Source: an uncultured Clostridia bacterium (GTDB taxonomy: Bacteria > Bacillota > Clostridia > Peptostreptococcales > Anaerovoracaceae). Taken from it: DNA of 64,000 nt. Of this stretch, positions 1 through 7,947 are shown piece by piece (position 1 is the first letter of the stretch; each line of letters opens with the position of its first letter). Both the position numbers and the translations under genes were made by a program. The notes beneath the pieces are model-generated. The model worked only from the letters and a program-made list of their open reading frames with translations. It ran no database searches and was not told the origin of the DNA. Location: contig CALIXS010000001.1 of the NCBI GenBank assembly GCA_938046095.1, forward strand, positions 1 through 64,000. Direction: 5' to 3'.

Positions 1-963
1 AGATCCGTGGAATTCCAACAGATAATGGATGACGCCGAGGCAAATCTTCGCAAGCTGATGAATATACCGGACAATTACAAGGTGCTTTTTCTGCAGGGCG
101 GCGGCACGCTTCAGTTTTCGATGGTTCCTCTCAACCTCCTGCGCAAATCGGGGAAAGCCGATTATATCGTAACGGGAAACTGGGCAAAGAAAGCGGCCGA
201 CGAGGCGGCAAAGTTCGGTGATATCAGGGTAACGGCGAGCTCAAAGGACAGGAACTACTCGTATATACCTAAAGTGTGCAAAGACGATTTCAGGCCGGAT
301 GCGGACTACGTGTATATATGCTACAACAACACGATATTCGGCTCAAAGTTCCCATATATCCCCGATACGGGTGATATTCCGTTAGTTGCCGATATGTCGA
401 GCTGCATTCTCTCCGAAGAGACAGATGTCACAAAATTCGGCATGATATGGGCGGGTGCGCAGAAAAACGTCGCCCCGGCAGGCGTTACCATAGTTATATT
501 AAGGGAGGATCTGATCGGCTTTGCTCCGGAGAAGACGCCGGTTTACCTCGATTACAGGATCCATGCCGAAAAGGGATCTATGTACAACACGCCTCCCTGC
601 TTTTCCGTATATGTCGCAGGTGAGGTGTTCAGATATCTGCTCAAAAACGGCGGCGTGAAAGCGATGCATGAGATCGACGTCAGAAAAGCCGGTAAGCTGT
701 ACGATTATATAGATGCGAGCGGATTTTACGTCGCTCCGGTCGTCAGGGAAGACCGTTCACTTATGAACGTGGTGTTCGTGACGGGCGACGAAGCGCTTGA
801 CAAGGCCTTTGTCGCTCAGGCAAAAGAAAGAGGGCTTATAAATCTCAAGGGGCATAAGGTGCTCGGCGGACTGCGCGCTAGCCTGTACAACGCGATGCCG
901 GAAGAGGGTGTCGATGCGCTGATAGAATTCATGGAGGAATTCAGGAAAGCGAATGTCAGGTAA
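1..963 (+). CDS. serC: Phosphoserine aminotransferase, 5' end outside the window
   Basis: PLP-dependent transaminase that interconverts 3-phosphohydroxypyruvate and phosphoserine in serine synthesis. The visible 320 residues start with RSVEFQQIMDDAEANLR, which matches the region after about residue 40 of SerC, so the frame is already open at base 1 and the start lies upstream; the GTG at base 7 is an internal valine codon. Further SerC signatures are LFLQGGGTLQF, the PLP-lysine stretch GAQKNVAPAG and the closing segment around GHKVLGGLRASLYNAMP. The stop overlaps the next gene by 11 bases, which suggests co-transcription with it and uvrC. Confidence 0.95.
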   Translation, partial: RSVEFQQIMDDAEANLRKLMNIPDNYKVLFLQGGGTLQFSMVPLNLLRKSGKADYIVTGNWAKKAADEAAKFGDIRVTASSKDRNYSYIPKVCKDDFRPDADYVYICYNNTIFGSKFPYIPDTGDIPLVADMSSCILSEETDVTKFGMIWAGAQKNVAPAGVTIVILREDLIGFAPEKTPVYLDYRIHAEKGSMYNTPPCFSVYVAGEVFRYLLKNGGVKAMHEIDVRKAGKLYDYIDASGFYVAPVVREDRSLMNVVFVTGDEALDKAFVAQAKERGLINLKGHKVLGGLRASLYNAMPEEGVDALIEFMEEFRKANVR

Positions 964-2539
964 AAAGACATACAAGACACATATAGTTATAATATGCCTA
1001 TTGATAGCTTTGATGCCGATGTTCGCGGGACGTGCCGCTTTTGCCGAAAATGACGGTACGACAGGTGAAGGCGGTGCAGCGGCAAGTGGGGAACAGCATG
1101 CCGAAGAGCCGAAAGAGGAACCGGGGCCGGAGAGTAATACAGGCGACGGTACCGAAGAGCAGGCTCGGACTGAACAAAACGGCGACGATGAGCTGCAGGA
1201 GGAAGAAGATCAGAGAGATCCATCCGAAAATCCCGGTGGGGACGGCAGTGATGGGCAGGCGGACAAACCGGATGACGGAACATCTTTCGATGACAGCGTG
1301 TTTACCGCCGAGGACGGCAAACCCGTAATAAAATCGGCTGCCGCTCTCGTATACTGCAGGAACACGGGAGAAACGATCTGCGCAAAGGGAACCGAAAAAA
1401 AGTTATCGCCGCTTGGACTCACTAAACTGATGACGGCGCTGCTGGCGGCACAGAAGCTCCCCCTCGATCAGGACATCACGGTGTCCGCCGCGGCTGCTTC
1501 GCAGGATTCCCCGAAACTCGGCCTCGTTGAGGGAGAGACGGTTTCGGCGGAAAGACTTCTGTATGCTCTGATGCTGCAATCGTCAAACGATGCCGCGTAT
1601 GCGCTCGCCGAAAGCATCTCGGGAACGGAGGCCGACTTTGTCGCACTCATGAACTCCACCGCCGCAAACATAGGTTGCCGTAACACATGGTTTGCAGGAA
1701 TTACGGGCACGGTAACCGATGTTTCTGCCGAATACACGACGGCGAAGGATATGCTCGAGATCGCCAAGCTCGCCTACGGAAATGAGACGCTTCTCAAAAT
1801 CGCGGGCACGGACAGCTATGAGATGCCTGCGACGAATATGAGCGATGCGAGGCAGCTTACGCAGACGGTGACTCTCGTTACGGACGGCAGAGACGGCTAT
1901 GCGGGTGGCTGTATGGGTTATGCGTCCGACAGCCGCATGAACCTGTCCATGTATTACAGGCAGAACGGACTCGACCTCATAACGATCGTTCTGGGAGCGA
2001 AGACTGTGAGAGTGAATGCGGAAACCGATACGCTCATTGATTACGCTGCCGCGAACGTAAACGGCATAACCGTCGTAAAGGCAGGCAGGAACATGGGGAA
2101 GGCACGCGTCGGACACGGTGCCGAGACGAGAGTCGATGTGCTGACCTCGCAGGATTGCATAGTGTATCTGCCGAGACAGGGATCAAAAGATCTTATAAGA
2201 ACGGAGACCGTCATAAATACCGATGTCGAAGCTCCGGTAAAGGCCGGAGATGTCGTGGGCAAGTGCCGGATATACGTGGCCGACGAGCTTGTAAACGAGA
2301 TCGATCTCGTTGCGGGCTCAGACGTCGAAACGGGCTGGCTGCCGTCGTATATCGGCATATCCAACAGAGCGAGCGTAATCGCGTCTGTGGTTATTTTTCT
2401 CGTATTGCTTTTGCTGCTCGTCAGAAATATAAATATCGCCAGATCGCGAAGGCGAAGGCGAAGGCTGCGCAGAGACAAGGCGCTTGAGATTGCAAGGCAT
2501 GAACTTGAGGAGGAGCAGCGCCGCAGGAAAAGAAGATAA
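953..2539 (+). CDS. PBP5-like (D-Ala-D-Ala carboxypeptidase family) protein with lost catalytic residues
   Basis: This 528-residue protein has an N-terminal signal peptide (1-31), a long Glu/Asp/Gly/Pro-rich linker (about 32-115), a peptidase S11-like domain (about 120-365), a beta-rich C-terminal domain, one transmembrane helix (about 475-492) and an Arg/Lys-rich cytoplasmic tail. In active PBP5-type enzymes the nucleophile is the Ser of SxxK; here the matching residues are G155-L156-T157-K158, so Ser is replaced by Gly. SxN is kept (S210-S211-N212), but the KTG triad reads A317-G318-G319. It is therefore probably not a carboxypeptidase and may bind peptidoglycan or act as a scaffold. The fold call is firm; the role is inference. 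Confidence 0.85.
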   Translation: MSGKKTYKTHIVIICLLIALMPMFAGRAAFAENDGTTGEGGAAASGEQHAEEPKEEPGPESNTGDGTEEQARTEQNGDDELQEEEDQRDPSENPGGDGSDGQADKPDDGTSFDDSVFTAEDGKPVIKSAAALVYCRNTGETICAKGTEKKLSPLGLTKLMTALLAAQKLPLDQDITVSAAAASQDSPKLGLVEGETVSAERLLYALMLQSSNDAAYALAESISGTEADFVALMNSTAANIGCRNTWFAGITGTVTDVSAEYTTAKDMLEIAKLAYGNETLLKIAGTDSYEMPATNMSDARQLTQTVTLVTDGRDGYAGGCMGYASDSRMNLSMYYRQNGLDLITIVLGAKTVRVNAETDTLIDYAAANVNGITVVKAGRNMGKARVGHGAETRVDVLTSQDCIVYLPRQGSKDLIRTETVINTDVEAPVKAGDVVGKCRIYVADELVNEIDLVAGSDVETGWLPSYIGISNRASVIASVVIFLVLLLLLVRNINIARSRRRRRRLRRDKALEIARHELEEEQRRRKRR

Positions 2540-4380
2540 TGTTCAATATAAAAGAGAATCTCAAAAAACTCCCGGATACACCGGGAGTTTATATGCATAA
2601 GGACAAGCTGGGTCAGGTTATATACGTCGGCAAGGCGGTATCGCTGAAAAACAGGGTTCGTCAGTATTTCGGGAGTTACGGACAGTCCACGGCCAAGCTC
2701 CGGGCGCTCGTTTCCAATATTGCGGAGTTTGAGTATATAACTTGCGGCACCGAGATGGAGGCGTTGATCCTCGAAAATAATCTCATCAAAAAATATATGC
2801 CGAAGTATAATGTACTTCTGCGCGACGACAAGACATATCCGTATATAGAGATAACGACGAGCGAGCGGTTCCCCCGCGTGCTTAAGACGAGGCTGCTGCG
2901 CAGGGACGGAAACAAATACTTCGGACCTTACAGCGATGCAGGGGCAGTAACTGTTATTGTCGAAATGCTGAACAGTATATATAAGCTCAAACGGTGCAGT
3001 GCCGGGGAATTCCCGAGCGGACACCGTCCGTGCCTCAATTATCACATTGAGGAATGCCGCGGTATATGCGGCGGAACGACCGATCGCGACGAATATATGA
3101 GATCTATAGACGCCATAACCGAGTTTCTGTCAGGAAAGGAAAAGCCTCTTATCAATGATCTGCGCAGACGAATGAAAGATGCTGCGGCGGAGCTCAGATT
3201 TGAGGATGCAGCAAGATACAGGGATAATATAAAGGCGGCGGAGGAGCTGGCTCAGGCGCAGCGTGTCACAATGATCGGCGCAGGCGATCTGGATGTCGTA
3301 CTTGCCGCAAAGGATGAAGAGAGCTCTTTCATGATTTTGTTCACTGTCAGGAACGGCAATCTTGTCGGGCGTGATACTTTCAGGATACAGTCGGCCGAGG
3401 GTGACAGCATCACGGAGATGACGGCGGAGTTTATAAAGCAGTACTACAGCAAATGGGCGGACGTTCCGCATGAAATAATTGTGGAAGAGCTGCCTGATGA
3501 TGCTGCACTGCTCGAGGAGTTTTTGGGAAGGGGAAGGCATCGCGTAAAGATATTCGTTCCTAAGCGCGGTGAAAAATACGCTTTTCTCAAGCTTGCAAAA
3601 TCCGACAGGCTCGAGATGATGAAAACGATAAGCGAGAAGGCTCTACTGAACAAAGAAAAGAGTTCAGCGCTCAGGGACGAGATCGAGGCGCTGCTGCGTA
3701 AGGGAGGCTTCGCAGGAAAGCGTGCAGGAGATGAGTACAGGATAGAATCGTACGATATTTCAAATACTAACGGCGTCGATTCCGTAGGCGCCATGGTTGT
3801 GTTCGAGGGAACGCGCCGCATACACAAGGACTACAGGCGTTTCAGGATAAGGACGGTTGAAGGTCCGGACGATTATGCGAGTCTTCAGGAAATGCTGTAC
3901 AGGCGTTTCAGGCGTGCCGACAAGGGCGATCCGGCGTTTGCAATTTTGCCGGATGCGATATTTATGGACGGCGGCAGGGGGCAGGTCACATCAGCGAGGG
4001 CAGTGCTCGATACACTGGGATACGGCGATATACCGGTCGTCGGAATGGCAAAGGACGACAGCCACAGGACGAGGGCGATAGCCTTTGATGACGGAAGAGA
4101 AGTCGACCTCAGGACGAGACCCATGCTGTTCAGATATTGCGGCACGATACAGGAGGAGGTTCACCGGTTTGCGATAGAGTATCACAGAAGCCTGCACGGA
4201 AAGCGCACGATAAGCTCGGTGCTCGATGAGATCAAGGGGATAGGGCCCGTGCGCCGCAACGCCCTGCTCGCCTCGTTCGGTTCCGTAGATGCCATCAAGG
4301 CCGCCTCACTCGAGGAACTTGCGGCTGTGCCGGGTATGAACGAAAGAGCCGCCGCCAGCATAAAAGATTTTTTCGGTTGA
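2539..4380 (+). CDS. uvrC: Excinuclease ABC subunit C
   Basis: Nuclease subunit of nucleotide excision repair that makes both incisions in the UvrB-DNA complex. At 613 residues it has the usual length. Domains in order: GIY-YIG nuclease (about 10-90, with GVYMHKDKLGQVIYVGKA), the Cys-rich segment, the UvrB-binding UVR motif (about 205-240), the RNase H-like endonuclease half (SYDISNTNGVDSVGAMVVFE, then FMDGGRGQV) and a C-terminal tandem helix-hairpin-helix (IKGIGPVRRNALLASFGS). The ATG overlaps the stop of the preceding gene by one base (taATG), which indicates translational coupling. Confidence 0.98.
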   Translation: MFNIKENLKKLPDTPGVYMHKDKLGQVIYVGKAVSLKNRVRQYFGSYGQSTAKLRALVSNIAEFEYITCGTEMEALILENNLIKKYMPKYNVLLRDDKTYPYIEITTSERFPRVLKTRLLRRDGNKYFGPYSDAGAVTVIVEMLNSIYKLKRCSAGEFPSGHRPCLNYHIEECRGICGGTTDRDEYMRSIDAITEFLSGKEKPLINDLRRRMKDAAAELRFEDAARYRDNIKAAEELAQAQRVTMIGAGDLDVVLAAKDEESSFMILFTVRNGNLVGRDTFRIQSAEGDSITEMTAEFIKQYYSKWADVPHEIIVEELPDDAALLEEFLGRGRHRVKIFVPKRGEKYAFLKLAKSDRLEMMKTISEKALLNKEKSSALRDEIEALLRKGGFAGKRAGDEYRIESYDISNTNGVDSVGAMVVFEGTRRIHKDYRRFRIRTVEGPDDYASLQEMLYRRFRRADKGDPAFAILPDAIFMDGGRGQVTSARAVLDTLGYGDIPVVGMAKDDSHRTRAIAFDDGREVDLRTRPMLFRYCGTIQEEVHRFAIEYHRSLHGKRTISSVLDEIKGIGPVRRNALLASFGSVDAIKAASLEELAAVPGMNERAAASIKDFFG

Positions 4381-4405
4381 TAAATATATCATTCGGTGGT
4401 ATATT
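4377..4405 (+). promoter_or_regulatory. Probable sigma-A promoter of the DUF1292 gene
   Basis: TTGATA (4377-4382), a 17-base spacer, then TATATT (4400-4405). The -35 box overlaps the uvrC stop codon. The start codon follows 37 bases downstream. Confidence 0.6.
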
Positions 4406-4441
4406 TAGATGTAATGTTTTGGTTTAATAATGGAGGTAGCT

Positions 4442-4723
4442 ATGGCAGACAATAAGAATACTGTGCAGGATGAGGCCGACATCATTACGCTGGAATTCGA
4501 GGACGGTGTGACTATCGAGTGTGAAGTCATGGGTATCTTCGATCATAACGGTCAGGATTACATCGCCTTGATACCGCAGGATGATTCGGATGATGTTTAC
4601 ATTTACGGATACAAGGAATTAGACGATGATGAGTTTGAGCTCGTCGACATAGAAGACGATGCGCTTTTCGGAGAAGTTGTCGAAGTTTTCGACACCATCA
4701 TGGAGAGCGAAGAAGAGAACTGA
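4442..4723 (+). CDS. DUF1292 family protein
   Basis: Small, very acidic 93-residue cytosolic protein of the DUF1292 (YrzB-like) family that is widespread in Firmicutes and of unknown function. Typical family sequence is seen in ITLEFEDGVTIECEVMGIF and in YIALIPQDDSDDVYIYGY, followed by an acidic tail. I chose ATG 4442 rather than the in-frame ATG at 4430 because GGAGG lies about seven bases upstream of 4442. A hairpin follows directly. Confidence 0.9.
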   Translation: MADNKNTVQDEADIITLEFEDGVTIECEVMGIFDHNGQDYIALIPQDDSDDVYIYGYKELDDDEFELVDIEDDALFGEVVEVFDTIMESEEEN

Positions 4724-4749
4724 CAGACGTCTCAATACGAGACTGCAGC

Positions 4750-4778
4750 GACCTCATCGATTTGATGGGGTCTTCTTA
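4750..4778 (+). terminator. Weak Rho-independent terminator or attenuator
   Basis: Nine-pair stem GACCTCATC / GATGGGGTC (one wobble pair) with a five-base loop, followed by TTCTTAT. The T tract is interrupted, so readthrough into the flavoprotein gene is likely. Confidence 0.5.
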
Positions 4779-4796
4779 TGCCCGCAGGAGGGGAAT

Positions 4797-6173
4797 ATGC
4801 AGGAATACGACATCATAATTGCCGGCGCCGGAGCATCCGGCGTGTTCATGGCTTACGAGCTTACAAAGAACAAAAATAACGCGCGCGTGCTGATGATAGA
4901 CAGAGGCGCCCCGCTCGAAAAAAGGCTCTGCCCTATCAAACTCGGCAAAACAAAAACGTGTGTGAAATGTTCGCCGTGCCATATAATGAACGGATATGGC
5001 GGGGCGGGAACACTCTCCGACGGCAAATACAACATAACGACACATTTCGGCGGTGACCTGCACAGATTTATAGGCGCGAAAAAAGCTCTCGAGCTTATGG
5101 AATACGTCGACAGCGTGCTGTGTTCGTTCGGCGGCAGCGAGGCGAAGCTGTATTCGACGGGTAATTCCGACCTTCGGACGAAATGCCTTCAGCACGACAT
5201 GCACCTGCTCGAGGCTAAGGTAAGGCATCTCGGAACGGATCGGAACGTCGAAATACTCGGACGCATATTCGATTACATAAAAGACCGCATAGAGATGAAG
5301 TTCTATACGGAAGTTAAAACCGTAACCGGAGAGGGTGACATGTTTCGCGTCGTTACGAACGACGGCGAATATATGTGCCGCGATATGGTTCTCGCAACCG
5401 GTCGCTCCGGGTCAAAATGGATATCGGAGGTTTGCGGTGCCTTCGGCATAGAGCAAAAGAAAAACCGTGTGGATATCGGTGTGCGCGTGGAGCTTCCGGC
5501 GCTCGTGTTCAAACACATAACCGATCAGGTATACGAGAGCAAAATCGTATACAAAACAAAGCAGTACAGCGACCTCGTCAGAACCTTCTGCATGAACCCT
5601 TACGGTGAGGTCGTTTCCGAAAATACAAACGGAATCGTCACAGTAAACGGGCACAGCTATGCTGACGAGAGCCTGCACACCGAAAACACCAATTTTGCGC
5701 TGCTTGTATCGAATAATTTCACGGAGCCGTTCAAGGACAGCAACGAATACGGTGAGTCTATCGCAAAGCTGTCGAACATGTTGGGCGGAGGCGTTCTGAT
5801 GCAAAGGTTCGGCGATCTCGTCAAAGGCAGGCGCTCGAGCGAAAGGCGCATGGAAAAATGCTTTACGAGACCGACTCTCGCCGCCACGGCGGGAGACCTT
5901 TCGCTCGTAATCCCCAAAAGGCAGCTTGACGGCATAATCGAGATGATTTATCAGCTCGACGAGATAGCTCCGGGTACCGCGAATGAGGATACTCTCCTTT
6001 ACGGCGTTGAGGTCAAGTTTTACAATTCCAAGGTTGCCGTCAACGAAAACCTCGAAACGAGTGTCGAAGGTCTTTACGCTCTGGGTGACGGCTCCGGAGT
6101 CACCCATTCGCTTTCGCAGGCATCGGCGAGCGGAGTATACGTGGCGAGGATACTCGCGGACAAATACAAATAA
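4797..6173 (+). CDS. FAD-dependent oxidoreductase (FAD/NAD(P)-binding family)
   Basis: Flavoprotein of 458 residues. The N-terminal Rossmann motif for FAD is IIIAGAGASGVFMAYEL, followed by MIDRGAPLEKR and a Cys-rich patch (CVKCSPC) leading into GYGGAGTLSDGKYN, which is typical of this uncharacterised flavoprotein family (annotated as FAD-dependent oxidoreductase). A second FAD motif near the C terminus reads LYALGDGSGVTHSLSQASASG. ATG 4797 was chosen because AGGAGGGG lies just upstream and the family begins at this Met; the longer open frame overlaps the DUF1292 gene and has no Rossmann sequence. Substrate unknown. Confidence 0.85.
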   Translation: MQEYDIIIAGAGASGVFMAYELTKNKNNARVLMIDRGAPLEKRLCPIKLGKTKTCVKCSPCHIMNGYGGAGTLSDGKYNITTHFGGDLHRFIGAKKALELMEYVDSVLCSFGGSEAKLYSTGNSDLRTKCLQHDMHLLEAKVRHLGTDRNVEILGRIFDYIKDRIEMKFYTEVKTVTGEGDMFRVVTNDGEYMCRDMVLATGRSGSKWISEVCGAFGIEQKKNRVDIGVRVELPALVFKHITDQVYESKIVYKTKQYSDLVRTFCMNPYGEVVSENTNGIVTVNGHSYADESLHTENTNFALLVSNNFTEPFKDSNEYGESIAKLSNMLGGGVLMQRFGDLVKGRRSSERRMEKCFTRPTLAATAGDLSLVIPKRQLDGIIEMIYQLDEIAPGTANEDTLLYGVEVKFYNSKVAVNENLETSVEGLYALGDGSGVTHSLSQASASGVYVARILADKYK

Positions 6174-6212
6174 AGCGGATGCGGAATACAAAACATTTTC
6201 ACGGAAAAAAGA

Positions 6213-6240
6213 CGGCCCTGCGATTCGCAGGGCCGCTTTC
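6213..6240. terminator. Bidirectional terminator between convergent genes
   Basis: Perfect ten-pair stem CGGCCCTGCG (6213-6222) / CGCAGGGCCG (6226-6235) with a three-base loop. An A-rich run precedes it and CTTTC follows, so it can serve the flavoprotein gene and the minus-strand aminotransferase. Confidence 0.85.
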
Positions 6241-6302
6241 TGAGTTTTCAAGACCGCTTCGCATAGCGTGCCGGTTCCTTTGCGCGCCGGGAAGCGGCAA
6301 GC

Positions 6303-7475
6303 CTACCTTGTGCTGCAAAATACAGCCATGGAGGATATGCGGTCGAAAGCTTCATTCAGTTTATCGACGCCGCATGTGCAGGCGATCCTAAGGTATCCTT
6401 CGCCGCTTCTGCCGAACGCGTCGCCCGGGAGTGTGAGAACATGTGCCTCGTTCAGTATCGCATCGGCAGCCTCGGCGCTTGTGAGGCCGGTCGCTTTGAT
6501 GTTCACGAACAGATAGAAGGTCCCGCGGGGCGGGTATATGACGGACATGTTCGGTATGGCATTTATGCGATCCGCCGCCGCATGGACTCTTTTTTTGTAT
6601 TCGGCGGCAAGCGAGGGCTGTATTTCGGCGCGATGGCGGACGGCGTACAGCGCCGCACGCTGAGATATCGACGGCGCCGTGAAGACTACGTTTTCGTTGA
6701 TTTGCTGTATCGTCCGGATGATGTAGTCACGGGCGATTATGTTGCCTACCCGCCAGCCGGTCATCGTGAAATTCTTCGAAAACGAATTTATGGTTACGGT
6801 ACGCTCTTTCATGCCGGGCAGTGATGCGAAAGGAACGAACGGCTCCTGAAAGCTGAAAGCCGTATATATGTCGTCGGAAACGATGATAAGATCGTGTTTT
6901 TCGGCAACGGAGGCGAGTTTTTCCATCGTAGGTACCGACAGGCAGCTTCCCGTAGGATTGCACGGCGAGTTTATGACGACAGCCTTGGTGCGCTCCGTGA
7001 TAAGTGATTCGAGGCGGCTTATGTTGATCTGGAAATCTTCGTTTTCATAGGAGTCCATCTCCACGGGAACGCCGCGTGCAAGTTCGATTTGCTGCGGATA
7101 CGGGGTGAAATAAGGCGCCTGAAGTATGACCTCGTCGCCGTCGTCGAGTATAGCCTCCATAACGAGGTACATGGCAAGGCATCCGGATGCGCAGACAAAT
7201 ACCTCCTCGTCTCTTACGTCCATGCAGTAGTCTTCCCTGTAGAGGTCGCATATCGCGCGGCGAAGCTCGGGGTCTCCGCGAAAGTCGGTATACTTCGTGT
7301 GGCCTTTTTTCGCGTCTTCAAATGCCGATTTTATTATCCTCTCGTCCGTTATAAGATCCGGATCGCCGAGCGAAAGGTCGATCATGTCATCAAAGTTTTT
7401 TGCGAGTACGTCACATGCGCCCATCGCCGTGCTTCGATCCTTCCAATACCTTTTTGCTATAAACCTGTGTTTCAT
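6303..7475 (-). CDS. Class I/II PLP-dependent aminotransferase
   Basis: Fold-type I aminotransferase of 390 residues. Seen: LSLGDPDL near the N terminus, the NPTG-type motif INSPCNPTG, the SDDIY loop, the PLP-lysine stretch NSFSKNFTMTGWRVG, and a C-terminal substrate Arg region (GYLRIACTCG). This pattern is that of aspartate/aromatic-type aminotransferases; the amino donor cannot be told from sequence. It is a single gene, transcribed toward the flavoprotein gene and divergent from tRNA-Val. The gene starts at ATG 7475, preceded on its strand by an AAAAGGAGA ribosome site. Confidence 0.9.
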   Translation of the reverse strand: MKHRFIAKRYWKDRSTAMGACDVLAKNFDDMIDLSLGDPDLITDERIIKSAFEDAKKGHTKYTDFRGDPELRRAICDLYREDYCMDVRDEEVFVCASGCLAMYLVMEAILDDGDEVILQAPYFTPYPQQIELARGVPVEMDSYENEDFQINISRLESLITERTKAVVINSPCNPTGSCLSVPTMEKLASVAEKHDLIIVSDDIYTAFSFQEPFVPFASLPGMKERTVTINSFSKNFTMTGWRVGNIIARDYIIRTIQQINENVVFTAPSISQRAALYAVRHRAEIQPSLAAEYKKRVHAAADRINAIPNMSVIYPPRGTFYLFVNIKATGLTSAEAADAILNEAHVLTLPGDAFGRSGEGYLRIACTCGVDKLNEAFDRISSMAVFCSTR

Positions 7476-7518
7476 GTCGGTCTCCTTTTGATTAACCGGG
7501 TTATATCAAAGCTGAAAA

Positions 7519-7539
7519 TTTTGTTCCGTTTTGTTCCGT
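7519..7539. repeat. Tandem 10-bp repeat that matches the tRNA 5' end
   Basis: TTTTGTTCCG occurs twice in tandem (7519-7528, 7529-7538). The octamer TGTTCCGT within it occurs a third time at 7579-7586, where it forms the 5' acceptor strand of tRNA-Val. Significance unknown. Confidence 0.7.
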
Positions 7540-7562
7540 ATGTGAAGTTATTGTGCTATAAT
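7534..7562 (+). promoter_or_regulatory. Probable promoter of tRNA-Val
   Basis: Extended -10 box TGC-TATAAT (-10 at 7557-7562) with a poor -35 (TTCCGT, 7534-7539) at 17 bases. The predicted transcription start lies about ten bases before the tRNA. Confidence 0.55.
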
Positions 7563-7579
7563 AATCATTACAGTTATAT

Positions 7580-7655
7580 GTTCCGTTAGCTCAGCTGGGA
7601 GAGCGACTGGGTCACAACCAGTAGGTCGACGGTTCGAGCCCGCCACGGAACACCA
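7580..7655 (+). tRNA. tRNA-Val (anticodon CAC), CCA encoded
   Basis: Cloverleaf by eye: acceptor GTTCCGT (7580-7586) pairs with ACGGAAC (7645-7651); D stem GCTC/GAGC; anticodon stem ACTGG/CCAGT with loop GTCACAA, giving U33 and anticodon CAC (Val, codon GUG); T arm GACGG-TTCGAGC-CCGCC with one A/C mismatch; discriminator A73 and a genomic CCA (7653-7655). The anticodon rests on a seven-base loop; base 32 being G is unusual. An alternative acceptor register one base upstream pairs equally well but leaves base 8 displaced. Confidence 0.88.
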
Positions 7656-7660
7656 TGCAG

Positions 7661-7697
7661 ACCCGTTCAGCGCAAAATGCGTCCGGCGGGTTTTTTT
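7661..7697 (+). terminator. Terminator of tRNA-Val
   Basis: Stem ACCCG (7661-7665) / CGGGT (7687-7691) with an inner CGC/GCG helix, followed by seven T (7691-7697). Confidence 0.75.
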
Positions 7698-7709
7698 ATG
7701 TTCTGAAGC

Positions 7710-7753
7710 CGTCATGCCGCGGTGATGCTAAAGACCGCGGAGCACGCATGACG
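7710..7753. repeat. Nested inverted repeat of unknown role
   Basis: Outer arms CGTCATG (7710-7716) / CATGACG (7747-7753) enclose inner arms CCGCGGT (7717-7723) / ACCGCGG (7734-7740). There is no T tract, and a tRNA terminator already stands just before it. The stretch from 7698 to 7947 otherwise holds only the promoter of the next gene. Confidence 0.6.
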
Positions 7754-7900
7754 TGCGTACCGTATAATTCTTTTGACTCTAATTGATTTCACATCAGATA
7801 TCATACCATAAAACGGCGAAACGGAACCGATTTTATTCGAACTGCCGGCAGAAGGAGTTTGCATTTCTGTTAGGATTATTTAACATTTCGTGCCGAAGTT

Positions 7901-7909
7901 TGGTATAAT
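7901..7909 (+). promoter_or_regulatory. Extended -10 promoter of the aldo/keto reductase gene
   Basis: TGG-TATAAT (-10 at 7904-7909) is a close extended -10 match; no convincing -35 was seen. The ribosome site AGAGGTGATC follows at 7935-7944. Confidence 0.55.
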
Positions 7910-7947
7910 CGAAATATGAGATATTTGATTGTGGAGAGGTGATCATT

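Noticed and set aside
2041..3045. Long minus-strand frame of 334 codons across the dac-like/uvrC junction
   Set aside because: It is antisense to two well-supported genes, has no family sequence and no ribosome site; long antisense frames are common at this GC content.
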